From positions 248,001 to 312,000 of the forward strand of contig NZ_CAHJXR010000003.1 of assembly GCF_903645355.1 (NCBI RefSeq): a stretch of DNA of 64,000 nucleotides, read 5' to 3'. Made by a program: the position numbers and the translations under genes. The first letter of the stretch is position 1. Every line of letters starts with the position of its first letter. The notes under the pieces are model-generated. The model made no database searches, had not been told where the DNA came from, and was given only the letters and a program-made list of their open reading frames with translations. Below are positions 1 to 7,636 of the stretch, one piece after another. This DNA is from Schaalia sp. Marseille-Q2122 (lineage in GTDB: Bacteria > Actinomycetota > Actinomycetes > Actinomycetales > Actinomycetaceae).

Positions 1-408
1 GTTGTCAACCGCTCCGCCCTCGACCGCATCATCCAGGCAGGCGGCTACATCTCGGTCAACACCGGTGCAGCCCCCGACGCCCACGCAACCCCCGTCCCCA
101 AGCAGGACGCGGATCGAGCCTTCGAAGCAGCCGCCTGCATCGGCTGTGGCGCTTGCGTGGCAGCCTGCCCGAATGCTTCGGCCATGCTCTTCACCTCTGC
201 GAAGGTCACTCACCTTCAACTGCTGCCCCAGGGCAAGCCGGAGAACTACCGCCGCGTCGTCAACATGCTCAACCAGCATGATGAAGAAGGCTTCGGTACC
301 TGCACCAACATTGGTGAATGTGCAGCCGTGTGCCCCAAGGAGATCCCCCTCGACGTGATCTCCACCCTCAACCGCCAGCTCGGCATGGCCGCCCTCAAGG
401 GCGTCTGA
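1..408 (+). CDS. sdhB: Succinate dehydrogenase/fumarate reductase iron-sulfur subunit (3' part only)
   Basis: C-terminal 135 residues of the iron-sulfur subunit of membrane-bound succinate dehydrogenase/fumarate reductase, which passes electrons between the FAD subunit and the quinone site. The open frame runs in from the left edge and stops at TGA 406-408. Visible are the ferredoxin-type cluster motif [12 protein letters not shown] and the later [12 protein letters not shown] motif, which together supply the cysteines for the 4Fe-4S and 3Fe-4S centres. The end [14 protein letters not shown] is typical of actinobacterial SdhB. The N-terminal 2Fe-2S domain and the other subunits lie outside the window. 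A perfect palindrome 44 bases downstream probably ends the transcript. The family is certain; which direction the enzyme works in the cell is not visible. Confidence 0.93.
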   Translation, partial: VVNRSALDRIIQAGGYISVNTGAAPDAHATPVPKQDADRAFEAAACIGCGACVAACPNASAMLFTSAKVTHLQLLPQGKPENYRRVVNMLNQHDEEGFGTCTNIGECAAVCPKEIPLDVISTLNRQLGMAALKGV

Positions 409-451
409 TCCAGCTGATCGCCGTCTGAGTCACCTGCCCGCTTGAGGCAGA

Positions 452-483
452 GGCCCCGAGGAACGCGCGCGTTCCTCGGGGCC
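452..483 (+). terminator. Terminator-like perfect palindrome after sdhB
   Basis: A perfect 16+16 base inverted repeat (GGCCCCGAGGAACGCG and its complement) lies 44 bases after the sdhB stop. There is no T-run, as is common for actinobacterial terminators. It is likely the end of the sdh operon transcript. Confidence 0.7.
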
Positions 484-486
484 ATC

Positions 487-574
487 GTTCTGCCCGCGCA
501 TAGAGGCCGTGATCTTTCCTGAATGCCGCGCGGTGTCAGTGTCATGAGTTCTGCCCGGGCATAGAGGCCGTGAT
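487..574 (+). repeat. 27-bp direct repeat, two copies
   Basis: Positions 487-513 and 548-574 are identical except for one base (GTTCTGCCC[G/G]CGCATAG versus GTTCTGCCCGGGCATAG), with a 61-base period. Function unknown; it sits just downstream of the sdhB terminator. Confidence 0.75.
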
Positions 575-796
575 TGTGGGGCTCTCCAGGGTGTCGGAGA
601 ACATGCGTGATTCTCGCAGTTGGGGTTTGAAGTGTCCCTGAGCTGTCTTTGCTCCGGTCCGACCTGGCCTGGGTCCGTCTTGAAATGTCCTTGGTCTGTC
701 CTTGATATGGCATGACCTGGCCACGATCTGTCCTGACCTATCGTGATCTATCTGCGGGGCGTCCCGAACTGTCCTCGACCCGTCCTGAATCTCTCC

Positions 797-928
797 ACGG
801 CGGCTCTGAACCTTGACTTTTGTGACGGTTGTTGCGTTGTGGAGCATTTGTTGCCTTGTGGAGCAGGTGTAGTGGTCACGCAAGACAACAACTGTCACCT
901 AACTTCCTTCAGGTCTTTGGCAGGCGCC
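797..928 (+). repeat. 132-bp direct repeat, copy 1
   Basis: Starts ACGGCGGCTCTGAACC and ends GGCAGGCGCC. It differs from the copy at 1015-1146 by a single base (A at 862, G at 1080), and the two start 218 bases apart. Each contains the 77-bp core (here 822-898) that recurs beyond the next gene at 2460-2536. Confidence 0.9.
822..898 (+). repeat. 77-bp core element, copy 1
   Basis: The core begins GTGACGGTTGTTGCG and ends GACAACAACTGTCAC. The two ends form an imperfect 13-bp terminal inverted repeat (GTGACrGTTGTTG), and inside are two tandem direct copies of TGTTGCsTTGTGGAGCA. This layout resembles a MITE/REP-type element or a protein-binding array. Confidence 0.8.
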
Positions 929-1014
929 GCTGGTAAGCGCCTCTGGCTGGGCTGGCTGCTTTCTCCGTTTGAAGTGTCCTGGGTTGTGGTTCGGGGGAGG
1001 GGATGAGTGTCTTT

Positions 1015-1146
1015 ACGGCGGCTCTGAACCTTGACTTTTGTGACGGTTGTTGCGTTGTGGAGCATTTGTTGCCTTGTGGGGCAGGTGTAGTGGTCACGCA
1101 AGACAACAACTGTCACCTAACTTCCTTCAGGTCTTTGGCAGGCGCC
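1015..1146 (+). repeat. 132-bp direct repeat, copy 2 (core 1040-1116)
   Basis: Second copy of the 132-bp repeat, in the same orientation as copy 1. The near-identity of the copies points to recent duplication or gene conversion. Confidence 0.9.
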
Positions 1147-1229
1147 TCTGGCAGGCGCCTCTGCCTGGGCTGGCTGTTCTCGTAGCATGGTCTGGAGTGT
1201 CTGTCAGTGCCAGCGCGCAGCGTAGGCGG

Positions 1230-2327
1230 CTAGCTCAGTGACATCCATGAATCTTGTAGAGCAATAGGGATGAGCCGGTTCCGCGGGAAGAGATGAGGCG
1301 CCTGCTCACTGAGGAATCTCCGTAAGAGTCGAGGATCGCCCAGGGCAAGCGCAGCGGGTACGTAAATGATCCGCCAGCCCTGACCAGACACATCCGTGCC
1401 TCGCATGAGGAGCTCACGGGCCCTCACTCTTTGCTCAGTTTCTGTTGGGCCTAGCTTGCTCTCGCCTTCGATTTCAATGGCGACGTGTGCAGCAAGCTGA
1501 GCAAAGTCAAGGTAGTAAAAACGTTGCTGTGTTCGCCCCTGAAGGCTGTCGCCCGAAACGCTGCCAACCTGATACTGGAGATCCCAAGCATCAGCGCTAA
1601 AGGCATGGAGGGCCCACAGGAAACTTCCCTCAGCAGGGGATTCACATGCGGGATTCATCAACTCGAGGAGGCGGCGGCCTCGTGCGCGACGATAGCTCAC
1701 GGGCGAATCCTCCATGAAGGTGAGCAGTTCCTGTCCGACTTTCTGCGCCCGTTCGAGGGAGGCAACATCCCCTCGTCGGAACTGGGTTTCTTGACGCAGC
1801 AAAGCGGAACCCACGGCGATTGCCTCGCGTGAGGGCATGAAACGCGCAGAATCGACCAAGGTTGCACGCCTTGAGGTCAGTGGCAACCCTGCAAATTCCC
1901 ACATCTCGGTACTCACGGGTGTTCCACAGTGGCGCTGAATGCTCACAGCGGGAGCCAAGCGCTGTGGACTGAGGCGCACTGCAGGCATGCGAACACGACG
2001 GCGCGACCCGCCATCAGCTATCTGAATATGAACATCAGGATTGCCCTGAAGGATCCCAACCCCGTGGAGAATCGCAGCAGAGGTTCGGGCAAAAACGCCA
2101 CCATTGAGCAAGCGTTGGCTCGTGAGGATGCGGGCAATATTCACCACCTCTTGGCGTTGCCACAGGTAGTCGAAAGAGTCAAGGAATTCGAGGGGCAGCC
2201 AGAAACCGCGAAAGATTTTGGCGTACTCATGAGAGGAAATACGAGTGCGCAAGGAGGGATAGAGGTCGCGTTCGGCGTGAATGAGTGCCGCAGCAGTGGA
2301 TTCAACCATTTCAGAGGTGATAGCCAT
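1230..2327 (-). CDS. DUF559-type endonuclease-like protein with AbiEi-like N-terminal region
   Basis: 365 residues. The C-terminal third has the pattern of DUF559/Vsr-like PD-(D/E)xK domains common in actinobacteria: CESPAEGSFLWAL (about residue 230), a hydrophobic strand YYLDFAQLAAHVAIEIEGE (about 270) supplying D and E-x-E, and a closing GWRIIYVP strand. The N-terminal part, with a short helical segment and a strand region, resembles the antitoxin-like region of AbiEi-family proteins, but that match is weak. The ATG at 2327 has AAGGAA six bases upstream. The gene stands alone, opposite to its neighbours, and is bracketed by copies of the 77-bp repeat (822-898, 1040-1116, 2460-2536). Its role is unknown; defence, repair, or a nuclease acting on the repeats are inferences only. 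Confidence 0.6.
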   Translation of the reverse strand: MAITSEMVESTAAALIHAERDLYPSLRTRISSHEYAKIFRGFWLPLEFLDSFDYLWQRQEVVNIARILTSQRLLNGGVFARTSAAILHGVGILQGNPDVHIQIADGGSRRRVRMPAVRLSPQRLAPAVSIQRHCGTPVSTEMWEFAGLPLTSRRATLVDSARFMPSREAIAVGSALLRQETQFRRGDVASLERAQKVGQELLTFMEDSPVSYRRARGRRLLELMNPACESPAEGSFLWALHAFSADAWDLQYQVGSVSGDSLQGRTQQRFYYLDFAQLAAHVAIEIEGESKLGPTETEQRVRARELLMRGTDVSGQGWRIIYVPAALALGDPRLLRRFLSEQAPHLFPRNRLIPIALQDSWMSLS

Positions 2328-2459
2328 GCTCGTTTCCTTTTTTCATGTGAAACTGTCTCACTTCGATGGTGTCGAATTCACAGGCGCTCAGCAAACGATC
2401 GCGTCAAGCTGTGGATAACTTTCCGTTGGACGTGGAAATGCCAGTGTTGGCATCGTTAC

Positions 2460-2536
2460 GTGACAGTTGTTGCGTGGCGGAGCATTTGTTGCCTTGTGGA
2501 GCAGGCGTAGTGGTCACGCAAGACAACAACTGTCAC
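2460..2536 (+). repeat. 77-bp core element, copy 3
   Basis: Same length and orientation as the cores at 822 and 1040, with a few base changes (GTGACAGTTGTTGCGTGGCG at the left end). The A at position 6 makes the terminal repeat match better than in copies 1 and 2. The shared CTAACT continues six bases past the core. Confidence 0.85.
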
Positions 2537-2706
2537 CTAACTGGGAGGGCGAGGGGAACACGGCAGATGCGAGGGGAACACGGCCAGAATATGAGCGCTT
2601 GAATCCAGCTGAGGCTCAGCGATCGTTCCAGAGAGGCACCCACTCAGGCAGGAACTGCCGCACCAGCGTGAGCGACGCTACCGTCAGCACCCCACTAACC
2701 GCGGGC

Positions 2707-2712
2707 TAGAAT
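2707..2712 (+). promoter_or_regulatory. Candidate -10 box of a leaderless tsaD transcript
   Basis: TAGAAT lies six bases before the GTG start at 2719, so transcription would begin at or next to the start codon. No Shine-Dalgarno sequence is present. No clear -35 box is visible. Confidence 0.5.
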
Positions 2713-2718
2713 AAGCGG

Positions 2719-3795
2719 GTGAGTGAGTCGACAACACCCCAAGAACCCCTGATCCTCGGCATCGAATCCACCTGCGACGAAACCGGCGTCGCCCTCGTGC
2801 GCGGGTGTGAACTACTGGCGGACCGCACCGCCACGTCGATGGATGAATACGCCCGCTATGGCGGTATCATCCCCGAGATCGCCTCTCGCGCTCACCTTGA
2901 ATCCTTCCTCCCCACTTTGCACGCTGCTCTTGACGAGGCCGGAGTGACGCTTGACGAGGTCGACGCCGTGGCCGTCGCAGCGGGACCGGGTTTGGTTGGC
3001 TCACTCACCGTGGGTATTTGCGCAGCTAAAGCCCTGGCCACTGCGATTGGTAAGCCTCTCTACGGCGTCAATCACGTCATTGGGCACCTCGCCGTCGATA
3101 AGCTCGCTGATGGGCCGCTGCCGGAGCGCTTCATTGGCTTGGTTGTCTCCGGGGGGCATTCGAATCTGCTGCTGGTCAATGACATTGCCACTGACGTGCG
3201 TGAACTGGGCGGCACGCTTGATGATGCTGCGGGTGAGGCCTTCGATAAGGTTGGGCGCCTGCTGGATCTGCCCTACCCGGGTGGGCCGCACGTTGACCGA
3301 CTCTCTCAGCAGGGGGACCGTGATGCGATTCGCTTCCCCCGAGGTCTGGCCGCAGGTAAAGACAAGGAACGTCATAAGTATGACTTCTCTTTCTCCGGCC
3401 TGAAAACTGCCGTCGCCCGCTACATTGAGGGTGCCCGCGAACGCGGAGAAGCCATTCATCCAGAGAATATCTGTGCGGGCTTTTCTGAGGCGATCAATGA
3501 TTCTCTGACGGCGAAGGCCGTGCGCGCAGCCCTCGATCACGGCTGTGACACCATTGTGGTGGGCGGTGGTTTCTCCGCGAATTCTCGCCTGCGCGCCCTG
3601 CTGGCCGAGCGTGCCGATGCCGCTGGCCTGACTGTACGCATGCCTCCGCTGCGTTTTTGCACCGATAATGGTGCTCAGATTGCTGCCATGGGCACGGAGC
3701 TTGTGCGCGCTGGTGTGGAGCCCTCTGATTGGGATTTCTCGCCCGATTCAGGCATGCCGCTGACGCAGACGTCGATGCTTCCTGCAGGCCGCTGA
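2719..3795 (+). CDS. tsaD: tRNA N6-adenosine threonylcarbamoyltransferase TsaD
   Basis: 358 residues, full family length. TsaD transfers the threonylcarbamoyl group from TC-AMP to A37 of ANN-decoding tRNAs, acting with TsaB and TsaE in the cytosol. Visible are the N-terminal ESTCDETGVALV motif, the metal-binding HxxxH (H119 and H123 in NHVIGHLAVD), the nucleotide-binding SGGHSNLLLV, GGGFSANSRLR, and the C-terminal CTDNGAQIA with its metal-ligand aspartate. The GTG start is placed directly after a TAGAAT box and begins SESTTPQEP; there is no ribosome-binding site, so the mRNA is probably leaderless. tsaB/tsaE/rimI, often upstream in actinobacteria, are not adjacent: the repeat region and the DUF559 gene lie there instead. 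Confidence 0.96.
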   Translation: MSESTTPQEPLILGIESTCDETGVALVRGCELLADRTATSMDEYARYGGIIPEIASRAHLESFLPTLHAALDEAGVTLDEVDAVAVAAGPGLVGSLTVGICAAKALATAIGKPLYGVNHVIGHLAVDKLADGPLPERFIGLVVSGGHSNLLLVNDIATDVRELGGTLDDAAGEAFDKVGRLLDLPYPGGPHVDRLSQQGDRDAIRFPRGLAAGKDKERHKYDFSFSGLKTAVARYIEGARERGEAIHPENICAGFSEAINDSLTAKAVRAALDHGCDTIVVGGGFSANSRLRALLAERADAAGLTVRMPPLRFCTDNGAQIAAMGTELVRAGVEPSDWDFSPDSGMPLTQTSMLPAGR

Positions 3796-3936
3796 GCTGA
3801 GTGTGACCTGAACGGGGTTGCTTGGCCTGTATTTCCTGCGGGCTGTTGTTCCGTGCAGGTCCGGAGGGCTGCGTGCAGCTCGTGTCGGCTCGCCACGCGC
3901 CTGAAAGTGCGCCTTTTAACGGGCGGCCCCTAGTTT

Positions 3937-5190
3937 TTAGTCGCGCACGCGCCGGGCAATAATCGCCCGATGCCGCCCCGCAATACGCGTGGCGATCACT
4001 GTGGCCTCCTGAGAACCGGAGAGCTTCAACGCTGAACGCAGAGCCGCAGGATCCAGGTCAGCGCCGCGCTTTTTCACCTCGACTTGCCCCACGTCCATTG
4101 CCCGCAGTGCGGCGGTGATGGCTTTGGGACGGAGGGCAACGACCTCGCACACCTCAAAGCGTGCTGCAAAGGGAGTGGAGGGCAGAGTGTCGCCGCTGAG
4201 GTAGGCGATCTTGTCGGAGATCAGGTGCGCGCCGAGTTCTTCGGCGAGGGCGCGCACGGTGCCTGAGCGAATGACTGCGGGGTCGGGCTCGGCGATCATT
4301 GCCCCGAGGGCGCCGGTGGGTGCCTGGGGGACGGGGGCGGTGGCCTCGTGAATCTGGGGGTCGGTGAGGACGTGCGTCGTTTCGCCGCGAAGGACGAGGG
4401 CGGAGCGGCCAGCTCCTTCGGGCGCGAGGGCGGGGGTCCACAGGGCGGCTTCGACGAGGTTCCCGTCGACGCTGGCCCACTGTGCGTGGCAGTCAGCGGG
4501 CAGGTCGGTGTGGTCAATGCCGGGGGCGAGTTTGATGCCGATGCGTTCGTAGGATGCGCGCCAGGAGAGGACGGTTGGGAGAGAGGGGGACCATTGCTCG
4601 GGGGAGAGGATGCGGGCTGAGCCTTTTGCAGCACCGGTGCGTCGGGCGGGGTCGGCGAAGATGGCGTCGACGCCCTGCGCGGCCAGGCCGGGTACGTCCA
4701 TGATGGTGACGTCAGCTTCGATGACCGTGGCATCCGGTGGTGTGGGGAGGGTGGCGGCCACAGCTTGAAGGTTCCAGCGGGCTGCGGCGGCCGCGTCGGG
4801 ATCAATATCGACGGCGAGGACATTGAGGCCGGCGAGGAGGAAGGTGAGGGAGTCGCCGCCGTTCCCGCAGCCCAGATCAGCGATGGTGTGCGCCCCTGAC
4901 GCGGCGAAACGCTGCGCGTGGGCGGTGGCGACGGCAAGGCGTGTGGCTTGCTCAATGCCGTCGCGGGTGAAGAGGAGGCGTCGGGCTAGGGGGCCGAGTT
5001 TTGCTTCGGCGCGGTCGCGGAGTTCGCATTGGGTGATGACGGCGGCTGCGACCTCGGCAGATGCGCCTTGGGTGCGCAGTGCGGCATTGAGTTCGAAGGC
5101 GCTCATCGAGTGGCGCTCAGGGTTGGTGTCCCATTCGGCCAGTAGTTCTGCGCCGGGGCTGTCGAGGACGAGGGCGATGGGGGAGGTCAC
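3937..5190 (-). CDS. Class I SAM-dependent methyltransferase with THUMP-like C-terminal domain
   Basis: 417 residues, cytosolic. A Rossmann methyltransferase core holds the SAM-binding motif IADLGCGNGGDSL (about residue 102), an acidic loop (AVDIDPDAA) and a motif IV-like IFADPARRTGAAKG, which resembles nucleic-acid methyltransferases. The last 80 residues (VVALRPKAITAALRAMDVGQVEVKKRG to the end) form the THUMP-like domain found only in this actinobacterial family. The substrate has not been identified; an RNA base is the usual guess. Translation from GTG at 5190 (MTSPIALVLD) gives the usual family length. The gene is convergent with tsaD and divergent from groES. Confidence 0.8.
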   Translation of the reverse strand: MTSPIALVLDSPGAELLAEWDTNPERHSMSAFELNAALRTQGASAEVAAAVITQCELRDRAEAKLGPLARRLLFTRDGIEQATRLAVATAHAQRFAASGAHTIADLGCGNGGDSLTFLLAGLNVLAVDIDPDAAAAARWNLQAVAATLPTPPDATVIEADVTIMDVPGLAAQGVDAIFADPARRTGAAKGSARILSPEQWSPSLPTVLSWRASYERIGIKLAPGIDHTDLPADCHAQWASVDGNLVEAALWTPALAPEGAGRSALVLRGETTHVLTDPQIHEATAPVPQAPTGALGAMIAEPDPAVIRSGTVRALAEELGAHLISDKIAYLSGDTLPSTPFAARFEVCEVVALRPKAITAALRAMDVGQVEVKKRGADLDPAALRSALKLSGSQEATVIATRIAGRHRAIIARRVRD

Positions 5191-5275
5191 GTTCCCATGG
5201 TAGTTGGTGGGTGCGTGAGGTGGGCAAAGTGTGGGATAGGGGCGGTGTTGGGGAGGGTGAGGGCGGCCCGCGCTT

Positions 5276-5302
5276 TTGGCACTCAGGTTGTCAGAGTGCC
5301 AA
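5276..5302 (+). promoter_or_regulatory. CIRCE element (HrcA operator) upstream of groES
   Basis: TTGGCACTC, nine bases, then GAGTGCCAA: a perfect inverted repeat that matches the CIRCE consensus TTAGCACTC-N9-GAGTGCTAA with one symmetrical change in each arm. It lies about 120 bases before groES, so heat-shock repression by HrcA is expected. Confidence 0.9.
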
Positions 5303-5420
5303 TAGGGTTCTAAGCTGGATGTGATCGGCTGCGCCTGACCGCCAGCCTCCCCCGCAGAACTGACCCCCGCGACGGCAGTAATGCAGGGCCAATGTGTGAA
5401 TGAAGAAAGGTAGTGGCGAA

Positions 5421-5717
5421 GTGTCCATCACTATCAAGCCTCTCGAAGACCGTATTGTCATCAAGCAGGTGGAAGCTGAGCGCACCACCGCCTCTGGCCT
5501 GGTGATCCCTGATACCGCCAAGGAAAAGCCCCAGGAGGGCGAGGTTCTTGCTGTGGGCCCCGGCCGCGTTGATGACAACGGTCAGCGTATCCCTATGGAT
5601 GTCAAGGTTGGCGATGTCGTGATCTACAGCCGTTACGGTGGCACCGAGGTCAAGTACGCAGGCGAGGAATACCAGATCCTCTCGGCCCGCGACGTCCTGG
5701 CTGTCGTTGAGCGCTGA
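5421..5717 (+). CDS. groES: Co-chaperonin GroES
   Basis: 98 residues from GTG 5421 ([20 protein letters not shown]). GroES forms the heptameric lid of the GroEL folding chamber. The mobile loop region ([20 protein letters not shown]), VLAVGPGR and the terminal [14 protein letters not shown] are all present. An upstream in-frame ATG at 5400 would add seven residues (MKKGSGE) not found in the family; the AAGAAAGG at 5402-5409 fits the 5421 start as its ribosome-binding site. The CIRCE element upstream indicates HrcA control. groEL does not follow: a terminator and a convergent whiB do, so the chaperonin subunit must be encoded elsewhere. Confidence 0.96.
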   Translation: MSITIKPLEDRIVIKQVEAERTTASGLVIPDTAKEKPQEGEVLAVGPGRVDDNGQRIPMDVKVGDVVIYSRYGGTEVKYAGEEYQILSARDVLAVVER

Positions 5718-5783
5718 ACACTCTGACCTGATCTGCGAGCCTGCCGGAATGGTTGTGCTTGAACAGATCTTCTGAGAGCCTCC

Positions 5784-5815
5784 AGTGCCGCCCTCGTGTG
5801 AACGAGGGCGGCACT
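5784..5815 (+). terminator. groES terminator
   Basis: 14-bp perfect stem (AGTGCCGCCCTCGT and complement) with a GTGA loop, followed by GTTGTGTTG, 66 bases after the groES stop. Confidence 0.85.
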
Positions 5816-5922
5816 GTTGTGTTGCGGGGGTGGTGTTGGCTGAGGCCCCTGTGGCGGTGTGGAGTGAGGAATACTTCGCTAGAGCCTGGCCTTTTCTTGT
5901 TTAGCCCTGTTGTTGCATAGCA

Positions 5923-5951
5923 AAAGAGCCTCTCCGGCGGAGAGGCTCTTT
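5923..5951 (-). terminator. whiB terminator
   Basis: 13-bp perfect stem (AAAGAGCCTCTCC and complement) with a GGC loop, flanked by A on the left and T on the right so it can work in both directions. It lies just past the whiB stop on the minus strand, where the RNA would end in TTTTG. Confidence 0.85.
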
Positions 5952-5985
5952 GTGGGGCTGTGTGTCCGGCGCTGCGCGCTGTGTA

Positions 5986-6279
5986 TCAGGCGCTGCGCTT
6001 GGTGCGGCGTGCCTGGATGTATTCGCGACGTTCTTCTTCGGTCATTCCACCCCAGATGCCGTAGGGCTCTTGGGTGGAGAGTGCGTGCTGTCGGCACTGC
6101 TCAAGGACCGGGCAGGTGGCGCAGATGGCCTTGGCGGCGGCTGCGCGGCGGCGGCGAGTGGAGCCTCGTTCGCCTTCGGGGTGGAAGAACTGCTCGGTGT
6201 CGACCTCGCGGCATGCCCCCTGATACTGCCACTCCCATGCGTCGATCATTGGACCGGGCAAGCGTGAAACATCGGTCAT
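5986..6279 (-). CDS. WhiB-family iron-sulfur transcription factor, WhiB3/WhiD type
   Basis: 97 residues. WhiB proteins bind a 4Fe-4S cluster and the principal sigma factor, and act as redox- or NO-responsive regulators. The four cluster cysteines are in ACREVD, ICATCPVLEQC; the GIWGGMT turn and a basic tail (RREYIQARRTKRSA) follow. The start MTDVSRLPGP...AWEWQ and the FFHPEGERG segment match the N-terminal signature of mycobacterial WhiB3 and Streptomyces WhiD rather than WhiB1, WhiB2 or WhiB4. Those homologues govern redox balance and late differentiation. GGAAGGGACCCC before ATG 6279 gives a ribosome-binding site. Transcribed alone, converging on groES. Confidence 0.9.
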   Translation of the reverse strand: MTDVSRLPGPMIDAWEWQYQGACREVDTEQFFHPEGERGSTRRRRAAAAKAICATCPVLEQCRQHALSTQEPYGIWGGMTEEERREYIQARRTKRSA

Positions 6280-6619
6280 GGGGTCCCTTCCTTTCGCGGT
6301 CGGGGTAGGGGAGGGGCTCCTCCCGTTTTGAACACATGTAACACTACAGAGTTGCGCATGCCTTGTTCAAGTAGCAGAGAAAAACTTATGGCGATTTCTC
6401 AGAACAATCCACAAGTCTGAGAGTTTCCTGAGAAAGAAATTTGCTTCCTGAGTGTTCGCTGATGAACAATGTATGCGCAAGTTCGAGATTTCCTTTTTCA
6501 TTCCGGTGGCACGAGAGCTTCAAAAGGGCCACAATCGAAGATGAAAGAAAAATGAACCCGCTGCAGCGGCCCCAGCAGACACCGCAGCACACACCACAAC
6601 ACTGAAGGGAGGAAGCGGA
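6280..6619. other. 340-base divergent promoter region between whiB and the MerR gene
   Basis: AT-richer than the flanks. It has several short TTCCTGAG/TTTCTCAG-like words around 6390-6450 that could be regulator sites, but no clear long palindrome. A strong ribosome-binding site (GGGAGGAAGCGGA) ends the region on the right. No small gene is supported. Confidence 0.5.
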
Positions 6620-7552
6620 ATGCCTCGTGCAACACTCACCACAATCACTGCTGCCGACTCCGTTGAAGCCCCCCTCAGCGTCGCAGCCGTCGCCGTCAAA
6701 CTCGGTGTCTCCGCCTCCACACTGCGCACATGGGAGCGCCGTTACGGCATGGGCCCAACCAGCCGCCGCTCAGGCGCACACCGCCGATACACCCCCGAGG
6801 ACGTCGCCCTCCTCAAACGTATGGTCGAGATGATCCGCTCGGGCGTAGCAGCCTCCGAAGCAGCCAAACGCTTGCTCAACGCGATGCCAGGAGCGATCGC
6901 CTACGACCACACAAACCCCCCGGCCGTCGAAGATATTCTCCGCTGCGCATCCTCAGGTGAACTCACCGCCCTCGAGAACCTTCTTGGAATTGCCATCGCC
7001 GCCAACGGCCTCGTCCATACCTGGGCGGACCTCCTCGAGCCGGCACTGGATAGGATCTACTCCTCCGAAGACGGGCAAAAGCCCGGCTATGCCCCCTCAG
7101 CCATGCTGACTGTGGCGGTGTTGCGCGTGCTGGCACAGCTCTCCCACCAATGCGACGACACATCCATGACCTACCAGCCAGCCGTCATCGTCGCCGACCA
7201 TGATGTTATGCTGGCAGCTCACGTGACAGGGGTCGCCCTCGAATGGAACGGGATCCCCACGTCTATCCTCGACACAGGCCAACACGCCGGGCAGGAAGCT
7301 CAAGAACGCCTCCGCGCCCACCTCAACGCCAAGAAGCCCCACAGCGTCATCATGATGGGACGCGGCGCCCGCTGCGAAACACTCATTGAGAGCAGCCTTG
7401 ACGGATTTGAGTTCAATATCATCCTCGTCAGCGCTGAAGCTCCCCGCATCCTTGACCCCCGGATCCAACGAGTCCGCTCGTTGGCAGCCTGCGTTGAAGA
7501 AATGCTCGCACTCTCCCGCGAGGAAGGGCCCTGCCCCGACCTCGTCAACTAG
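6620..7552 (+). CDS. MerR-family regulator with B12-binding-like C-terminal domain
   Basis: 310 residues. The N-terminal winged helix (residues about 19-85: SVAAVAVKLGVSASTLRTWERRYGM, then GAHRRYTPEDVALLKRM) is a clear MerR DNA-binding domain. The middle is a helical bundle (about 100-180) and the C-terminal part (from VIVADHDVMLAAHV, about residue 190) looks like the Rossmann fold of cobalamin-binding domains, as in CarA/CarH/LitR regulators. The His-containing cobalamin motif is not evident, so B12 or light sensing is doubtful. GGAGGAAGCGGA precedes the ATG. It may share control with the epimerase-like gene 84 bases downstream. Targets are unknown. Confidence 0.75.
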   Translation: MPRATLTTITAADSVEAPLSVAAVAVKLGVSASTLRTWERRYGMGPTSRRSGAHRRYTPEDVALLKRMVEMIRSGVAASEAAKRLLNAMPGAIAYDHTNPPAVEDILRCASSGELTALENLLGIAIAANGLVHTWADLLEPALDRIYSSEDGQKPGYAPSAMLTVAVLRVLAQLSHQCDDTSMTYQPAVIVADHDVMLAAHVTGVALEWNGIPTSILDTGQHAGQEAQERLRAHLNAKKPHSVIMMGRGARCETLIESSLDGFEFNIILVSAEAPRILDPRIQRVRSLAACVEEMLALSREEGPCPDLVN

Positions 7553-7636
7553 CGCAGCTCCAGAGTCCTGCGGTGCCAGCGTAGGCACCGTTCCCCCAAC
7601 CTCTGGGCACCCTCCATGCCAGCGAAGGAGCTGAAC

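Larger units (their letters stand above)
409..1229. other. 821-base repeat-rich non-coding stretch
   Basis: No convincing gene. In order it holds a terminator palindrome (452-483), a 27-bp direct repeat (487-513 and 548-574), a low-complexity run of short degenerate units resembling ctgtcctgacctg (about 630-795), and two copies of a 132-bp repeat (797-928 and 1015-1146). Open frames here arise from the repeats themselves (the same short peptide start recurs in both copies) and show no protein similarity that I recognise. Confidence 0.7.
2328..2718. other. 391-base intergenic region with repeat copy 3 and tsaD promoter
   Basis: Contains the third copy of the 77-bp core (2460-2536), two direct copies of GCGAGGGGAACACGGC (2549-2564 and 2569-2584, 20-base period), and a -10-like TAGAAT just before tsaD. 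No further gene seen. Confidence 0.7.

Noticed and set aside
743-1241. Small open frames across the 132-bp repeats, with a recurring start of DFCDGCCVVEHLLPCGAG on the plus strand and TVVVLRDHYTC on the minus strand
   Set aside because: They exist only because the repeated DNA is open in several frames. The 77-bp core is not a multiple of three, there is no consistent ribosome-binding site, and I see no similarity to known proteins.
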